A stretch of 64,000 bases of DNA. It comes from Pseudomonadota bacterium. GTDB taxonomy: Archaea; Thermoplasmatota; SW-10-69-26; JACQPN01; JAJPHT01. Position 1 is the stretch's first letter; every line of letters starts with the position of its first letter. The notes beneath the pieces were generated by a model. That model had not been told where the DNA came from. It ran no database searches and saw only the letters and a list, made by a program, of their open reading frames with translations. The stretch spans positions 1 to 64,000 of the forward strand of contig JAJPHT010000004.1 in the NCBI GenBank assembly GCA_021325135.1. The letters run 5' to 3'. The position numbers and the translations under genes are program-made. Below, one piece after another: positions 23,730-33,063 of the stretch.

Positions 23730-24995
23730 ATGCCGGTGGCGATGGGGCGTGGCGCCTACGTGCGCATGCTCGCCGCCGTCTACGCCGCGCTCTTCCTTAT
23801 CCGCATCGCGTTCGGCGTCGTTCTGGTCACGTTCCCCAAGTACGTGCCCGGCGGCTCCGACACGCTGGGCTGGCTCTCCGCGGCCTCGCCCCTGCTGGAG
23901 CTGATCACCATCTTCTTCGCGCCCGTGTTCATCGCGCGCTACGGCCGCAAGGGCATCCTCCTCACCGGCCTCGCCCTGGGCGCCGTCGCGCTCTACGGGC
24001 TCGCCCTCACGCGCGCGCCGCTCCTCCTGGGCGCCATCTACGCGGTGCACGGCGTCGCGTCGGGATTCATCCTCGTCACGACGCTGGCCGTCATCGCGAA
24101 GTACGCGCAGCCCCAGCACCGCGGCCGCGAGATGGGCATCTTCAACTTCGTCAACATCTTTGGCCTCGTGGGCGGCATCGTCGTGGGCTTCCTCCTCTCG
24201 GAGGCGTTCCGCGACGACCTGGAGTACACGTTCGTCATCGCGGGCGCCCTGGCCACGCTGGGGCTCCTCTACGCGAACCGCGTCATCCAGCTCCCCCCCG
24301 ACGAGGAGGACGTCGCCGCGCGGGAGCGCCCCCGCTTCCGCGCCGCGGTGCGCAGCATGACCAACGGCCGCATCCTCCTCCTCACGCTGCCCTGGCTCAT
24401 CGTGTGGACCCTCGTCGCGGCGTTCCTCACCTTCTTCCCGCGCATCACCGACACGCTCCAGATCGGCGGCGTGCGCACCGCGCTCTCCGTCCTCGCCGTG
24501 GGTGCGCTCCTCGTCTTCGCGATGCTCCTGTGGGGCTGGCTCGCGGACCGCTTGGGCCACGACGTCGTCATGCTCGTGGGCGCTGTCGGGCTGGCGCTCC
24601 TCATGGGCACCGTCGTCTACGCCTTCTTCGCCACGCAGAGCACCGATCCCAAGGTGGTCTTCGACGCCGTGATGGGGCACCGCGTCCTCATCGCCGTCTT
24701 CCTCTTCGCCGCCCTCGCGTTCGCGCCCGCGGGGCTCGCCGCCATCGCGGACCAGGCGCAGGGCGAGGCGCAGGGCGGCGCCATGAGCGCCTACGCCCTC
24801 ACGCTCTCCCTGGGCTTCATCGTCGGGCCCCCCGTCGTGGGCGAGATCGCGACGCTGGACGCGAGCTACTCCATGGGGGGCCGCCTCATCGTCCTCTTCT
24901 ACGCCGCGCTCGCGCTGGCCATCCTGGCGCTGGTCGCGGCCCACTACGCGCGCCGCCGCGGCGCGCCCGCGACGCCCGAGGTCGTGCACCCATGA
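23730..24995 (+). CDS. Major facilitator superfamily transporter
   Basis: 421 aa with about 12 hydrophobic helices in two halves joined by a charged loop near residue 195 (DEEDVAARERPRFR). Helix pairs such as PVFIARYGRKGILLTGLALG and LWGWLADRLGHDVVMLVG carry the MFS loop signature. Solute unknown; an efflux role is possible. Start uncertain: ATG 23730 is used because earlier in-frame codons run into the giant hairpin. Its stop overlaps the ABC ATPase ATG (ATGA), so the two are coupled. Confidence 0.85.
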   Translation: MPVAMGRGAYVRMLAAVYAALFLIRIAFGVVLVTFPKYVPGGSDTLGWLSAASPLLELITIFFAPVFIARYGRKGILLTGLALGAVALYGLALTRAPLLLGAIYAVHGVASGFILVTTLAVIAKYAQPQHRGREMGIFNFVNIFGLVGGIVVGFLLSEAFRDDLEYTFVIAGALATLGLLYANRVIQLPPDEEDVAARERPRFRAAVRSMTNGRILLLTLPWLIVWTLVAAFLTFFPRITDTLQIGGVRTALSVLAVGALLVFAMLLWGWLADRLGHDVVMLVGAVGLALLMGTVVYAFFATQSTDPKVVFDAVMGHRVLIAVFLFAALAFAPAGLAAIADQAQGEAQGGAMSAYALTLSLGFIVGPPVVGEIATLDASYSMGGRLIVLFYAALALAILALVAAHYARRRGAPATPEVVHP

Positions 24996-26002
24996 GCGCC
25001 ATCATCGAGGCCAAGGACCTGCGCATGTGGTTCGGCAAGCCCGAGCAGAAGGACTCCAAGGGGAAGCCCAAAGGGGTCAAGGCCGTCGACGGCATCGACC
25101 TCTCCATCCGCAAGGGCGAGATCTTCGGCCTCCTGGGCCCCAACGGCGCGGGGAAGACGACCACGCTCTCGATGCTCGTCACCATCAAGCGCCCCACGGG
25201 CGGCTGGGCGCGCGTCGCGGGCTTCGACGTCGCCAAGGACCCCGACGAGGTGCGGCGCCACGTGGGCATCGTCTTCCAGGAGCCCAGCCTCGACACGCTC
25301 CTCTCCGCCCGCGAGAACCTCCTCCTCCACGGCCGCCTCTACGGCGTCCCGCCCCGCGAGCTTCCCGGCCGCGCCAAGGAGATGCTGGAGCTGGTCGGCC
25401 TCGCGGACCGCGCGGACGACCTCGTGAAGAAGTACAGCGGCGGCATGAAGCGCCGCCTGGAGATCGCGCGCGGCCTCTTCCACCGCCCCGAGGTGATCTT
25501 CCTCGACGAGCCCACCCTGGGCCTCGATCCCGCGACGCGCGAGCACATCTGGGACTACATCCGCAAGCTGCGCGACACGATGGGCACCACCGTCGTCCTC
25601 ACGACGCACTACATGGAGGAGGCGGACTCGCTCTGCGACCGCATCGCCATCATCGACAAGGGGAAGATCGCGACCCTGGGCACGCCCCGCGAGCTGAAGG
25701 CGGAGCTTGGCGGCGACCTCGTGACGCTCCAGGGCGCGCGCAAGGCGCGCAAGGCCGTGGAGGCGCTCCCCTTCGTGAAGAAGGTCGAGGAGAAGGGCGA
25801 CGCCCTCATCCTCACCGTGGAGAACGCGGGGCACAACCTCCCCAAGATCCTCGCCGCCGCGGGCCAGGTGGAGAGCGTCGAGGTGCGCACGCCGCGCCTG
25901 GAGGACGTGTTCCTCCACCACACCGGCCGCGGCCTGCGCGAGGAGGGGGGCGAGGACTGGTTCGACCAGTACGCCAACATGGCGTCCCGGGGGCAGGGCT
26001 GA
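24992..26002 (+). CDS. ABC transporter ATPase, DrrA-like
   Basis: 336 aa. Walker A GPNGAGKTT (residues 49-57), Q-loop FQEPSLD, signature YSGGMKRRLEIARG and Walker B VIFLDEPTLGLDP are complete, followed by the longer C-terminal part of drug-export ATPases. A Lys-rich insert near residue 20 (KPEQKDSKGKPKG) lies in the first strands. The likely partner is the ABC-2 permease at 27859, separated from it by the Ig-like exported protein gene. Exports a lipid, drug or polymer by inference. Confidence 0.9.
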   Translation: MSAIIEAKDLRMWFGKPEQKDSKGKPKGVKAVDGIDLSIRKGEIFGLLGPNGAGKTTTLSMLVTIKRPTGGWARVAGFDVAKDPDEVRRHVGIVFQEPSLDTLLSARENLLLHGRLYGVPPRELPGRAKEMLELVGLADRADDLVKKYSGGMKRRLEIARGLFHRPEVIFLDEPTLGLDPATREHIWDYIRKLRDTMGTTVVLTTHYMEEADSLCDRIAIIDKGKIATLGTPRELKAELGGDLVTLQGARKARKAVEALPFVKKVEEKGDALILTVENAGHNLPKILAAAGQVESVEVRTPRLEDVFLHHTGRGLREEGGEDWFDQYANMASRGQG

Positions 26003-26066
26003 CCGACGACGTGAATCCGTTTGGACAGGGGAAACTTTTTCACCCCGGGTCGCGTCGGAGGCGCCG

Positions 26067-27797
26067 ATGGTTGTGCGAGTCCCAGCCCTGCTTATCCTGG
26101 CCTCTTTGCTTCTCCTCAACGTCGTCGTCGCCACCCCGGATGGCCCCGCCGACGCCACCCTGACCATCGTCTCGGGCACAAGCGGCGGCTACGGCTGGTA
26201 CCGCACGCCCGTCGGGATGGACTTCAACGCCCACGGCCGCGTCGCCAACGGATCGTACGCTCCCATCCAGTCCCTGGACGTCGTGCGCGACGGCGCCGCG
26301 CATGGCCACGCCACGTACGTGGACGAGTTCGAGACGGCGGCCGCCTGGAACGGCTCCAGCCTCCAGGGCGCTGCGGACCCCACGCTTCACGCGGACGGCA
26401 CGCTCGTCCAGCAGGGCTTCGCCTCCCTCAACGTGACCGCCGTGCAGCCCGCCGACGCTCACGACCACCAGGCGAAGGTCACCCGGGCCGCGAGCCTCAA
26501 CCTCTCTGCCTACGACACTGCCAAGCTGGCCATCCGCTACGACACGTCCCACTCGGGCTACCTCGTGGGCGGCGTCTACGTCGGCCGCGACGGCAACGTG
26601 ACCCTGAAGCTCTTCGACGGCGCGCAGACCACGCTCAGCCAGACCATCGAGCTCTCGCCGGGCGTCTGGAACCAGGTCACGCTGAACCTCTCGGCCATGA
26701 CCTCGCCCAACGTGACCGCCATCGAGGTGGACATCGACTCCCCCCGCGCCACCTACGCGCTCACCTCCTCCGAGACGCAGTGGTTCAACCTCGACGGCTT
26801 CCGCGCCTTCGCCAAGGCGGACCTCGTGGAGTCCTCCGAGGGCGACCACCTCTGGCACGTCCGCGTGAACGACTCCGCGGGCTCCACCGACGCGGCGGAC
26901 GTCCACGTCCGCGTCGACATGACGGCCCCCACCACCAATGCCAGCATCAACGGCACGCTGGGCCAGAACGGCTGGTACGTCAGCTCCACCAAGGTCCTCT
27001 TCAACGGCTCCGACGCCCTCAGCGGCTACCAGAGCACCCGCTGCACGATCAATGGCGGCTCGCTCATGAACTGCCCCGGCTACGTCCTCATCCCCGCCTC
27101 CGACGGCGCCTACACCGTTTCGTACTGGGGCTACGACTACGCGGGCAACCAGGAAACGCACCAGTCCATCGTCGTGCGCCAAGACCGGAACGCGCCCAAC
27201 TTCGGCTACACGCGCACCTCCACGGGCACGTGCTTCCCCAACGGCTGGTGCAACGGCAACGTCACCCTGGCCATCAGCGCGAGCGACGGAGCCAGCGGCC
27301 TCGCGAACGTTTCGTACCGCGTCAATGGAGGCGCCTGGACGACCACCGCCAACGGCACCACCACCCTCTCGTTCGCCACCGACGGCTGGTACAACGTCGA
27401 AGGATACGCCGTGGACAACGCGGGGAACGCGCTTTCCACGCGCACGTACAGCTTCGGCGTCGACAAGACGCGCCCGGTGGTCGACTCGTACTCGCCCAAC
27501 GCCACGGCGTGCCCCTCGGACATCGTCGCGGCGCTCTACCACGACGCGACGAGCGGCGTCGACGCGAACGGCACGACCCTGCGCGTCGAGCAGCACGTCG
27601 GCACCGCGCCGGCGGACCGCTGGGTCGACGTGACCTCCGCGGGAACGATCCACAAGGACGGATCGTCGATTACGTGGACCTCCACCGGGCCCATGGCCGT
27701 GGGCGACTACCGCGCGACGGTCAACGTGCAGGACAACGCGGCGAACGTCGCGGCGCTCCAGTGGGGCTTCACCGTCGGGCTCTACTCGTACTGCTGA
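26067..27797 (+). CDS. Large exported Ig-like surface protein
   Basis: 576 aa. A signal peptide (MVVRVPALLILASLLLLNVVVA) is followed by a lectin-like region at about 60-250 with many N-glycosylation sequons (NVTAVQ, NLSAYD, NGSDAL). At least two bacterial Ig-like repeats follow: APTTNASINGTLGQNGWYVS, then APNFGYTRTSTGTCFPNGWC, each continuing with a D.A.SG motif. Ends in Cys with no visible membrane anchor. It sits between an ABC ATPase gene and its likely permease gene, an unusual place, so it may be assembled or glycosylated through that transporter. GGAGG precedes the ATG; AAACTTTTTC lies about 29 bp upstream. Confidence 0.8.
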   Translation: MVVRVPALLILASLLLLNVVVATPDGPADATLTIVSGTSGGYGWYRTPVGMDFNAHGRVANGSYAPIQSLDVVRDGAAHGHATYVDEFETAAAWNGSSLQGAADPTLHADGTLVQQGFASLNVTAVQPADAHDHQAKVTRAASLNLSAYDTAKLAIRYDTSHSGYLVGGVYVGRDGNVTLKLFDGAQTTLSQTIELSPGVWNQVTLNLSAMTSPNVTAIEVDIDSPRATYALTSSETQWFNLDGFRAFAKADLVESSEGDHLWHVRVNDSAGSTDAADVHVRVDMTAPTTNASINGTLGQNGWYVSSTKVLFNGSDALSGYQSTRCTINGGSLMNCPGYVLIPASDGAYTVSYWGYDYAGNQETHQSIVVRQDRNAPNFGYTRTSTGTCFPNGWCNGNVTLAISASDGASGLANVSYRVNGGAWTTTANGTTTLSFATDGWYNVEGYAVDNAGNALSTRTYSFGVDKTRPVVDSYSPNATACPSDIVAALYHDATSGVDANGTTLRVEQHVGTAPADRWVDVTSAGTIHKDGSSITWTSTGPMAVGDYRATVNVQDNAANVAALQWGFTVGLYSYC

Positions 27798-27858
27798 ACC
27801 GGGCCACGGGGGGCGGGGACCCGCGACCTTCATAGGCCGCCCCCGCCTCCCCTGGCCA

Positions 27859-28620
27859 ATGGGCCACGAAGGGCAGGCGATGTACGCGCTCTGGCTGCGC
27901 GAGATGAAGGTCTTCCTGCGGGAGAAGCCGCGCATCGTGAGCGCCATCGTCACGCCGCTCCTGCTCATCGGCGCCATCGGCACGGGCTTCGCCGCCACGA
28001 CGCAGTTCATCGACCCGCGCTATCAGGGCATCTCCTACGAGTCGTTCATGTTCCCCGGCGTCCTCGCCATGGGCGTCCTCTTCGGCACCGTGTTCTACGG
28101 GCTCAACATCGTCTGGGACAAGCGCCTCGACGTGCTCAAGGAGGTGCTCGTGGCGCCCGTCTCGCGCACGACGATCTTCTTCGGCAAGGTCATCGGCGGC
28201 AGCACGCAGGCCGTCGCGCAGAGCGCCATCCTCCTCGTGGCGGGCCTCTTCCTGTTCCACACCTCGCTCGCGGGCTCGCTCCTCGCCCTCCTCTTCGCGC
28301 TGCTCCTGGCCATCCTCTTCGTGAGCATCGGCCTCTTCCTGGGCAGCTTCTTCGAGAGCTTCGAAGGCTTCCAGCTCATCGTGAGCTTCGTCGTCTTCCC
28401 GCTCTTCTTCCTCTCGGGCGCGCTCTACCCCGTGGAGAACCTGCCCACCTGGCTCACGGTCGTCACGCGGCTCAACCCCGCGACCTACGCCGTGGACGGC
28501 CTGCGCGGCGCGCTCCTGGGCCCCACCGCGTTCGGCTACGCCACCGACGCGGCCGTGCTCCTGGGCTTCGGGCTCGCCTTCCTCGCGGCGGGCACGTGGG
28601 CGTTCAAGCGCATGACCTGA
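27859..28620 (+). CDS. ABC-2 type transporter permease
   Basis: 253 aa, six helices in the DrrB/ABC-2 pattern: a cytoplasmic N-terminus with MYALWLREMKVFLREKPRI, then PLLLIGAIGTGFA, the amphipathic LDVLKEVLVAPVSR coupling helix, and a final FPLFFLSGALYPVENLP loop. Partner of the ATPase at 24992. CATAGG at about 27829-27834 is a weak TATA box. The substrate cannot be read from sequence. Confidence 0.9.
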   Translation: MGHEGQAMYALWLREMKVFLREKPRIVSAIVTPLLLIGAIGTGFAATTQFIDPRYQGISYESFMFPGVLAMGVLFGTVFYGLNIVWDKRLDVLKEVLVAPVSRTTIFFGKVIGGSTQAVAQSAILLVAGLFLFHTSLAGSLLALLFALLLAILFVSIGLFLGSFFESFEGFQLIVSFVVFPLFFLSGALYPVENLPTWLTVVTRLNPATYAVDGLRGALLGPTAFGYATDAAVLLGFGLAFLAAGTWAFKRMT

Positions 28621-28722
28621 TCCGCCGCGCGTGCCCTCCTGGGCCGGCTCGCCGAACGCCGGCATCCAGCCGTTCGTCGAATGGGCGGCAACCGGGAAAC
28701 GCGGCTTCGGCCACGGAAGCGC

Positions 28723-28944
28723 ATGGTCCGCCGCGAGCCCCGACCGTTCGCGACCCTCGGCATGGTCCTCCTCGTGGCGATCCTCGTCGCGGGGTGCGCC
28801 TCCACGCAGGAGAGCGTCGCGCCCAACACGACCGCGAACGGATCGGGCAACCTCAGCAATTCGACGAACGAGACGCCCACGTCGCCCTTCCCGGGGTTCA
28901 ACACGACGGCGGGAAGCGGCCAGACGCCGGTCGTGGGGCCCTGA
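28723..28944 (+). CDS. Small lipoprotein, Asn/Thr-rich
   Basis: 73 aa. The signal peptide MVRREPRPFATLGMVLLVAILVAGC has a lipobox; the mature 49 residues are almost all Asn, Thr, Ser, Gly and Pro (NTTANGSGNLSNSTNETPT), with several N-glycosylation sequons. Its TGA abuts the stop of the opposite-strand gene exactly (TGATCA). Probably a glycosylated surface peptide; no family. Confidence 0.65.
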   Translation: MVRREPRPFATLGMVLLVAILVAGCASTQESVAPNTTANGSGNLSNSTNETPTSPFPGFNTTAGSGQTPVVGP

Positions 28945-29307
28945 TCAGCGCCGCGCGGCGTACGCCTTCCGGATGAACTCCTGCACGTGCCCGTCCAGGG
29001 CGTCGGAGGAGTCCAGCGCCACGTAGCGGTCGACGCCGCGGCGCAGCAGGCGTCCCATGGGGTCCTCCAGCGGCACGTCCTCGGGGAACGCCAACGTGGG
29101 CGGCCCGCGCGCCGAGCGCACCGACACGAAGGGGCGGGTCCGGCGAAGGTACGCGACCTCGCCGCTCTCCACCCGCTCGACGACGTCGGGGCCCAGCGAA
29201 AGCGCCAGCGCGCGCACGGCGAGGAACGCCATGCGCGGCTCGGGGCGCATCCGCTGGAGGAATCCCGTGAGGCGCGCATGCTCCGCGCGCACGTCCTGCT
29301 CGCTCAC
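28945..29307 (-). CDS. Conserved hypothetical protein, possibly DUF5655-like
   Basis: 120 aa, cytoplasmic, alpha/beta: AHARLTGFLQRMRPEPRMAF, then VVERVESGEVAYLRRTRPFV and DALDGHVQEFIRKAY. The pattern of a short helical start with a beta core recalls DUF5655/DUF1801-type domains, but the match is weak and from memory. GTG 29307 is the first usable start; CATATC at 29315-29320 is too close to be its TATA box, so translation may start later, for example at ATG 29250. Confidence 0.55.
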   Translation of the reverse strand: MSEQDVRAEHARLTGFLQRMRPEPRMAFLAVRALALSLGPDVVERVESGEVAYLRRTRPFVSVRSARGPPTLAFPEDVPLEDPMGRLLRRGVDRYVALDSSDALDGHVQEFIRKAYAARR

Positions 29308-29382
29308 CGGGCGCAGGATATGGGACGTTCCTGCGGTGAAGGCTTGTGGTACGGGAATGAGGGGGAAATGGGAGGTTCAGGA

Positions 29383-29407
29383 GGGGCTCGCCCCCCGAAC
29401 CCCCCGC
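29383..29407 (-). terminator. GC-rich 3'-end hairpin element after the CocE-like gene
   Basis: On the minus strand, GCGGGGGGTTCGGGGGGCGA followed by GCCCC begins two bases after the CocE-like stop. The same motif follows the stop of the gene at 36604 and overlaps the stop of rnhC. Confidence 0.55.
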
Positions 29408-29409
29408 TT

Positions 29410-31221
29410 TCACCTGCACGATTGCCGGATGAGCGCCCCGCAGGGCGGCTCGGGTGCCTGGGCGCGCGCCCCGGGCAGCACGGGCAGCGTGAGGACGCTG
29501 GGGTGCTGCGCGTCGTGGAGCACCGTGTCCACCGCGGGGAGGGGCGTGGGGGCCAGGGCCCACAGCTCGGGGATCGTGGTGGGGGCCTCGATGGCGAGGC
29601 GGATCTGCGTGCCAGCGCGGAAGGCCTGCCCGAGCGGGAAGACCTCGACGCTGAATTCCTCCGGGGCGCCCGGCGTGAGCAGGCGCTGGTCCGCCTGCTG
29701 GTGCGTCTGGTAGGGGCGGTAGAGGGTGCTCTGCGCGGGGTCCAGCGCGCGGTGGCTCGCGCGCAGCCAGCCCTTCTGGACGTAGGTCTCGTGCCCGTCC
29801 GACCCGCCAGGGGAGGATAGGTCGGACCGGGGTCCGGCCGTGTCGGGCGTGAGATAGCTCACCGTGACCTGGAAGTCGGTGTCGGGCGCGGTGCTGCTGG
29901 CCCAGAAGGTGAGGTTCGCGGGGCCCAGGGCGACCACGTCGTGGTCCAGCGGCGCGGTGTCGTAGACGAGGCGCGTGGGGCCGGGCGTGGCGAGGTTGGT
30001 GGGCGGGCTGCTGGTGGGCCAGTAGCCGTACCCCGCGTCGTTGGAGGAGGAGCCGCCGTAGGCGTAGCTGTCCGCGGGCTCGGCGCCCTGGGGCGGCTCC
30101 GGGGAGAGGGCGCCGCCCTGGTGGAGGTAGAGGCGCAGCGGCGTGACGTTCTCCACGGGCCACGAGGGGTACGTCGTCGTCCACGAGGGCGCGCGCGTCG
30201 CGGCGAGGGCGTCCCACCACACGGTGACGCGGGGCTCGCGCTCGAAGCCGTTGTCCTCGCCCTTGACGTAGTGGTCGAAGAAGCGCGCCAGCCGGTCGAG
30301 GCTCTGCGGCGTGCGGTACATGCCGTGGTCGCCGTTGCTCAGCGTCAGGAAGTACGTGGTGTTCAGCCGCTCGACCACGTCCACGCCCCGCACGCCCACC
30401 TGCTCGTCCTGCCAGCTCTGGAAGAGATAGAGGGGCACGGTGATGTTGCTCACGAGGTAGAGCGGGCTCCGCTCCTTGATGAGGTCGTCGTCCCACATGT
30501 GCTCCTGCGCCTGCACGAAGGGGTTGTAGCGCGCGTTGAGCGCCTGCCGCTGGGCGACGTTTTGCGCGCAGAGGGTGTCGCCCGCCGCGATCTGCCGCCC
30601 CTCGGCCTCGTAGCCGGGCTCGGGCTGGGCGAGGAAGCTCCAGAGGCCCGCGAAGCCGTCGTTGAAGATGCCGCCCGGGTAGGCCACGTCGCGGTAGATG
30701 TCGCCATAGACATGCCCCGGCGCGGCGGCCAGGAGGTGCGGAGGACGCTTGGCGGCGACGAAGAGCTGCGTGATGCCCGGGTAGGACTTGCCGATCATGC
30801 CCACCTTGCCGTCGCTCCACGTCTGGTTCGCCACCCACTCGACGGCGTCGTAGCCGTCGTCGGCCTGCACGGGCGCGAAGAAGTCGAACACGCCGCCGCT
30901 GCACCCGGTCCCGCGCACGTTCACGCCGATGAGCGCGTACCCCTTGGCGAGGTACGTGGGCGCGTAGCCCGCGCCGGGGCCCGAGTCGAATTGATAGCCC
31001 GGGCTGTAGCCGCTGTACTCCATGAGCGTGGGGAAGCGGCCCGAGCCGTCGCCGGGCAGGAGGAGATCGTAGGCGAGGAGCGTGCCGTCGCGCGTCGCGA
31101 GGTAGCCACGCTTCTCCACGTAGCCCGAGGGCGCGGAAGGGGTCGAGGAGGCGGCGCCGGAGAGGCACCCGGCCACCAGGAGGAGGGCCACGAGGGCGAC
31201 CGCGCGGAGACGAAGCGGCAT
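29410..31221 (-). CDS. Exported CocE/S15-family alpha/beta hydrolase, lipoprotein
   Basis: 603 aa. Lipobox VAGC at Cys19, so the enzyme is tethered outside the cell. The catalytic domain follows the CocE/NonD (X-Pro dipeptidyl-peptidase S15) pattern: YDLLLPGDGSGRFPTLMEYS, oxyanion region GVNVRGTGCSGG, nucleophile Ser146 in GKSYPG, His in NGDHGMYRT, and a C-terminal jelly-roll domain from about residue 400. Either an exopeptidase or an ester hydrolase; the family does not decide. GCGTTCAAG about 27 bp upstream of the ATG is the likely promoter box. Confidence 0.88.
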   Translation of the reverse strand: MPLRLRAVALVALLLVAGCLSGAASSTPSAPSGYVEKRGYLATRDGTLLAYDLLLPGDGSGRFPTLMEYSGYSPGYQFDSGPGAGYAPTYLAKGYALIGVNVRGTGCSGGVFDFFAPVQADDGYDAVEWVANQTWSDGKVGMIGKSYPGITQLFVAAKRPPHLLAAAPGHVYGDIYRDVAYPGGIFNDGFAGLWSFLAQPEPGYEAEGRQIAAGDTLCAQNVAQRQALNARYNPFVQAQEHMWDDDLIKERSPLYLVSNITVPLYLFQSWQDEQVGVRGVDVVERLNTTYFLTLSNGDHGMYRTPQSLDRLARFFDHYVKGEDNGFEREPRVTVWWDALAATRAPSWTTTYPSWPVENVTPLRLYLHQGGALSPEPPQGAEPADSYAYGGSSSNDAGYGYWPTSSPPTNLATPGPTRLVYDTAPLDHDVVALGPANLTFWASSTAPDTDFQVTVSYLTPDTAGPRSDLSSPGGSDGHETYVQKGWLRASHRALDPAQSTLYRPYQTHQQADQRLLTPGAPEEFSVEVFPLGQAFRAGTQIRLAIEAPTTIPELWALAPTPLPAVDTVLHDAQHPSVLTLPVLPGARAQAPEPPCGALIRQSCR

Positions 31222-31326
31222 CGCGCGCCGACCCCTCCCCGCCGGCTTGAACGCTTTGGTGAGCCCGGCTCTCCTTCCCTGGAAAGCGGCCGGAAGCCGG
31301 ATGCAGCCCGCGCGCCAAGAGGGCCC

Positions 31327-31527
31327 ATGCGGTCCCTTCTGCTGCTGGGGCTCTGCGTCGCGCTCCTGTCCGGCTGCTTCGCCCCCGAGGGGAGCGAGTC
31401 GACGGCGCCCAGCAGCCCGACCGTCGCGCAGCCCCCCGCGGGGACCCCCACGGGCTGCGCGGGCCCCGGCCCTGCCGCGACGAGCCGCGTCTGCAACGAC
31501 ACGGACCTCGCCAACGCGTCCATCTGA
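31327..31527 (+). CDS. Small lipoprotein
   Basis: 66 aa. Signal and lipobox MRSLLLLGLCVALLSGC, then a Ser/Thr/Pro-rich part with two further cysteines (PTGCAGPG and SRVCNDTDLANASI). Divergent from the CocE-like gene, just before queC. Too short for a domain; likely a cell-surface peptide. Confidence 0.6.
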   Translation: MRSLLLLGLCVALLSGCFAPEGSESTAPSSPTVAQPPAGTPTGCAGPGPAATSRVCNDTDLANASI

Positions 31528-31568
31528 AGCGCGAAATCCTCATGCCGGGCGCCCGCCTCGGCCCTCCC

Positions 31569-32252
31569 ATGACGCGCGCCGTCGTGCTCCTCTCGGGCGG
31601 CCTCGACTCCACCGTCGCCTGCGCCATGGCCAAGGCCGCGGGCCACGAGGTCCACGCCGTGTCGTTCGACTACGGGCAGCGCCACAGGCGCGAGCTGGAG
31701 AGCGCGAAGGCCGTCGCCAAGGCGCTGGGCGCGCGCTCGCACTCCGTCCTCAAGGTGCCCGTGGGAGACTACGGCGGCAGCGCGCTGACCGACCACGGGA
31801 TCGCCGTGCCCACCGGGCGCTCCGAGAAGGACATGGGCGCCGACATCCCGGTGACCTACGTCCCCGCGCGCAACATCGTCTTCCTCTCGCTGGCGCTGGG
31901 CGTCGCGGAGGTCAAGGACGCGGAGGCCATCTACATCGGCGCGAACGCCCTGGACTACTCGGGCTACCCCGACTGCCGGCCCGAGTTCTTCGCGGCCTTC
32001 GAGGAGATGGCCCGCCGCGGCACGAAGCGCGGCGTCGAGGGGCGCCCCGTGCGCATCGAGGTGCCCCTCCAGAGCATGACCAAGGCGGACATCGTGCGCG
32101 AGGGCCTCCGCCTCAAGGCCCCTCTGGACCTGACGTGGTCGTGCTATCAGGGGGGCGAGGTCGCCTGCGGGGTCTGCGACTCGTGCGTCCTGCGCCTGAA
32201 GGGCTTCCGCGAGGCGGGGGCCGCGGACCCGGTCCCCTACGCGCGGCGTTAG
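31569..32252 (+). CDS. queC: 7-cyano-7-deazaguanine synthase
   Basis: 227 aa. Converts 7-carboxy-7-deazaguanine to preQ0 with ATP and ammonia, the step before archaeosine insertion into archaeal tRNA. The PP-loop SGGLDST is at residues 9-15, YGQRHRRE follows, and four zinc cysteines sit in CYQGGEVACGVCDSC. ATG 31569 gives MTRAVVLLSGG; an ATG nine codons earlier is possible. GAAATCC lies about 32 bp upstream. No other archaeosine gene is in the window. Confidence 0.95.
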   Translation: MTRAVVLLSGGLDSTVACAMAKAAGHEVHAVSFDYGQRHRRELESAKAVAKALGARSHSVLKVPVGDYGGSALTDHGIAVPTGRSEKDMGADIPVTYVPARNIVFLSLALGVAEVKDAEAIYIGANALDYSGYPDCRPEFFAAFEEMARRGTKRGVEGRPVRIEVPLQSMTKADIVREGLRLKAPLDLTWSCYQGGEVACGVCDSCVLRLKGFREAGAADPVPYARR

Positions 32253-32255
32253 GGG

Positions 32256-32373
32256 ATTTTCACAGGACGGTTTCCCGGGTCAAGACCGGTCCAGGCAGCG
32301 GGGTTTCCGCAACCGTTAAAGCCGACGCCCCCTAAGCGCGCGTCCGTTGCAGCCCGGCCACGAGAGCGTCCCT
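32256..32373. other. Intergenic region with promoter candidates for the ABC exporter
   Basis: Contains GATTTTCACAGGACGG (32255-32270), close to GATTTTCACAAGACCG at 6250-6265. It also has GTTAAAG (32315-32321), 29 bp before a TTG at 32347, and CCTAAGCG (32331-32338) upstream of the ATG at 32374. Either start could be used. Confidence 0.45.
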
Positions 32374-33060
32374 ATGGTGGAGGCGCGGGGCGTCGTCAAG
32401 GTCTACCGCACCGGCGCGCTGGAGGTGCCCGCGCTCCAGGGCGTGGACCTCGTCATCCACCGCGGCGAGATGGTCGCCGTCATGGGCCCCTCCGGCTGCG
32501 GGAAGACGACGCTCCTCAACTGCCTCTCGGGGCTCGACGACATCGACCGGGGGAGCGTCCACGTCGCGGGGCGCGAGATCACCTCCATGAAGGACGCCGA
32601 GCGCACCGCGTTCCGCGCCCGCAGCATGGGCTTCATCTTCCAGTCCTACAACCTGCTCCCCGTGCTCACCGCGGCGGAGAACGTCGAGCTTCCCCTCCTC
32701 GTGGGCGGCGTCGACCCGCGCAGCGCCCGCAAGCGCGCGCTGGAGGCGTTGGCCTCCGTGGGCCTGCGCGAGCGCGCGGACCACAAGCCCACGGAGCTTT
32801 CCGGCGGCCAGCAGCAGCGCGTCACCATCGCGCGCTCGCTGGTGAACGATCCCGCCATCGTGTGGGCCGACGAGCCCACGGGCAACCTCGACACCAAGAC
32901 CGGCCGCGAGGTCCTCGACATCATGCACCGGCTCAACCGCGAGCGCGGGCAGACCTACGTCATCGTCACGCACGACCCAGCGCTCGCCGCGACGTGCGAC
33001 CGCATCATCCACATGGAGAGCGGCCTCATGGAGCGCGAGGAGATCCCCGCGAAGGCGTGA
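32374..33060 (+). CDS. ABC transporter ATPase, MacB/LolD type
   Basis: 228 aa. Walker [11 protein letters not shown]-loop IFQSYNLLP, signature [15 protein letters not shown] and Walker [13 protein letters not shown] match the LolD/MacB group, which powers extraction or mechanotransmission rather than classical import. ATG 32374 gives the family start [14 protein letters not shown] 32347 would add nine residues. Followed after three bases by its permease. Confidence 0.93.
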   Translation: MVEARGVVKVYRTGALEVPALQGVDLVIHRGEMVAVMGPSGCGKTTLLNCLSGLDDIDRGSVHVAGREITSMKDAERTAFRARSMGFIFQSYNLLPVLTAAENVELPLLVGGVDPRSARKRALEALASVGLRERADHKPTELSGGQQQRVTIARSLVNDPAIVWADEPTGNLDTKTGREVLDIMHRLNRERGQTYVIVTHDPALAATCDRIIHMESGLMEREEIPAKA

Positions 33061-33063
33061 GCC

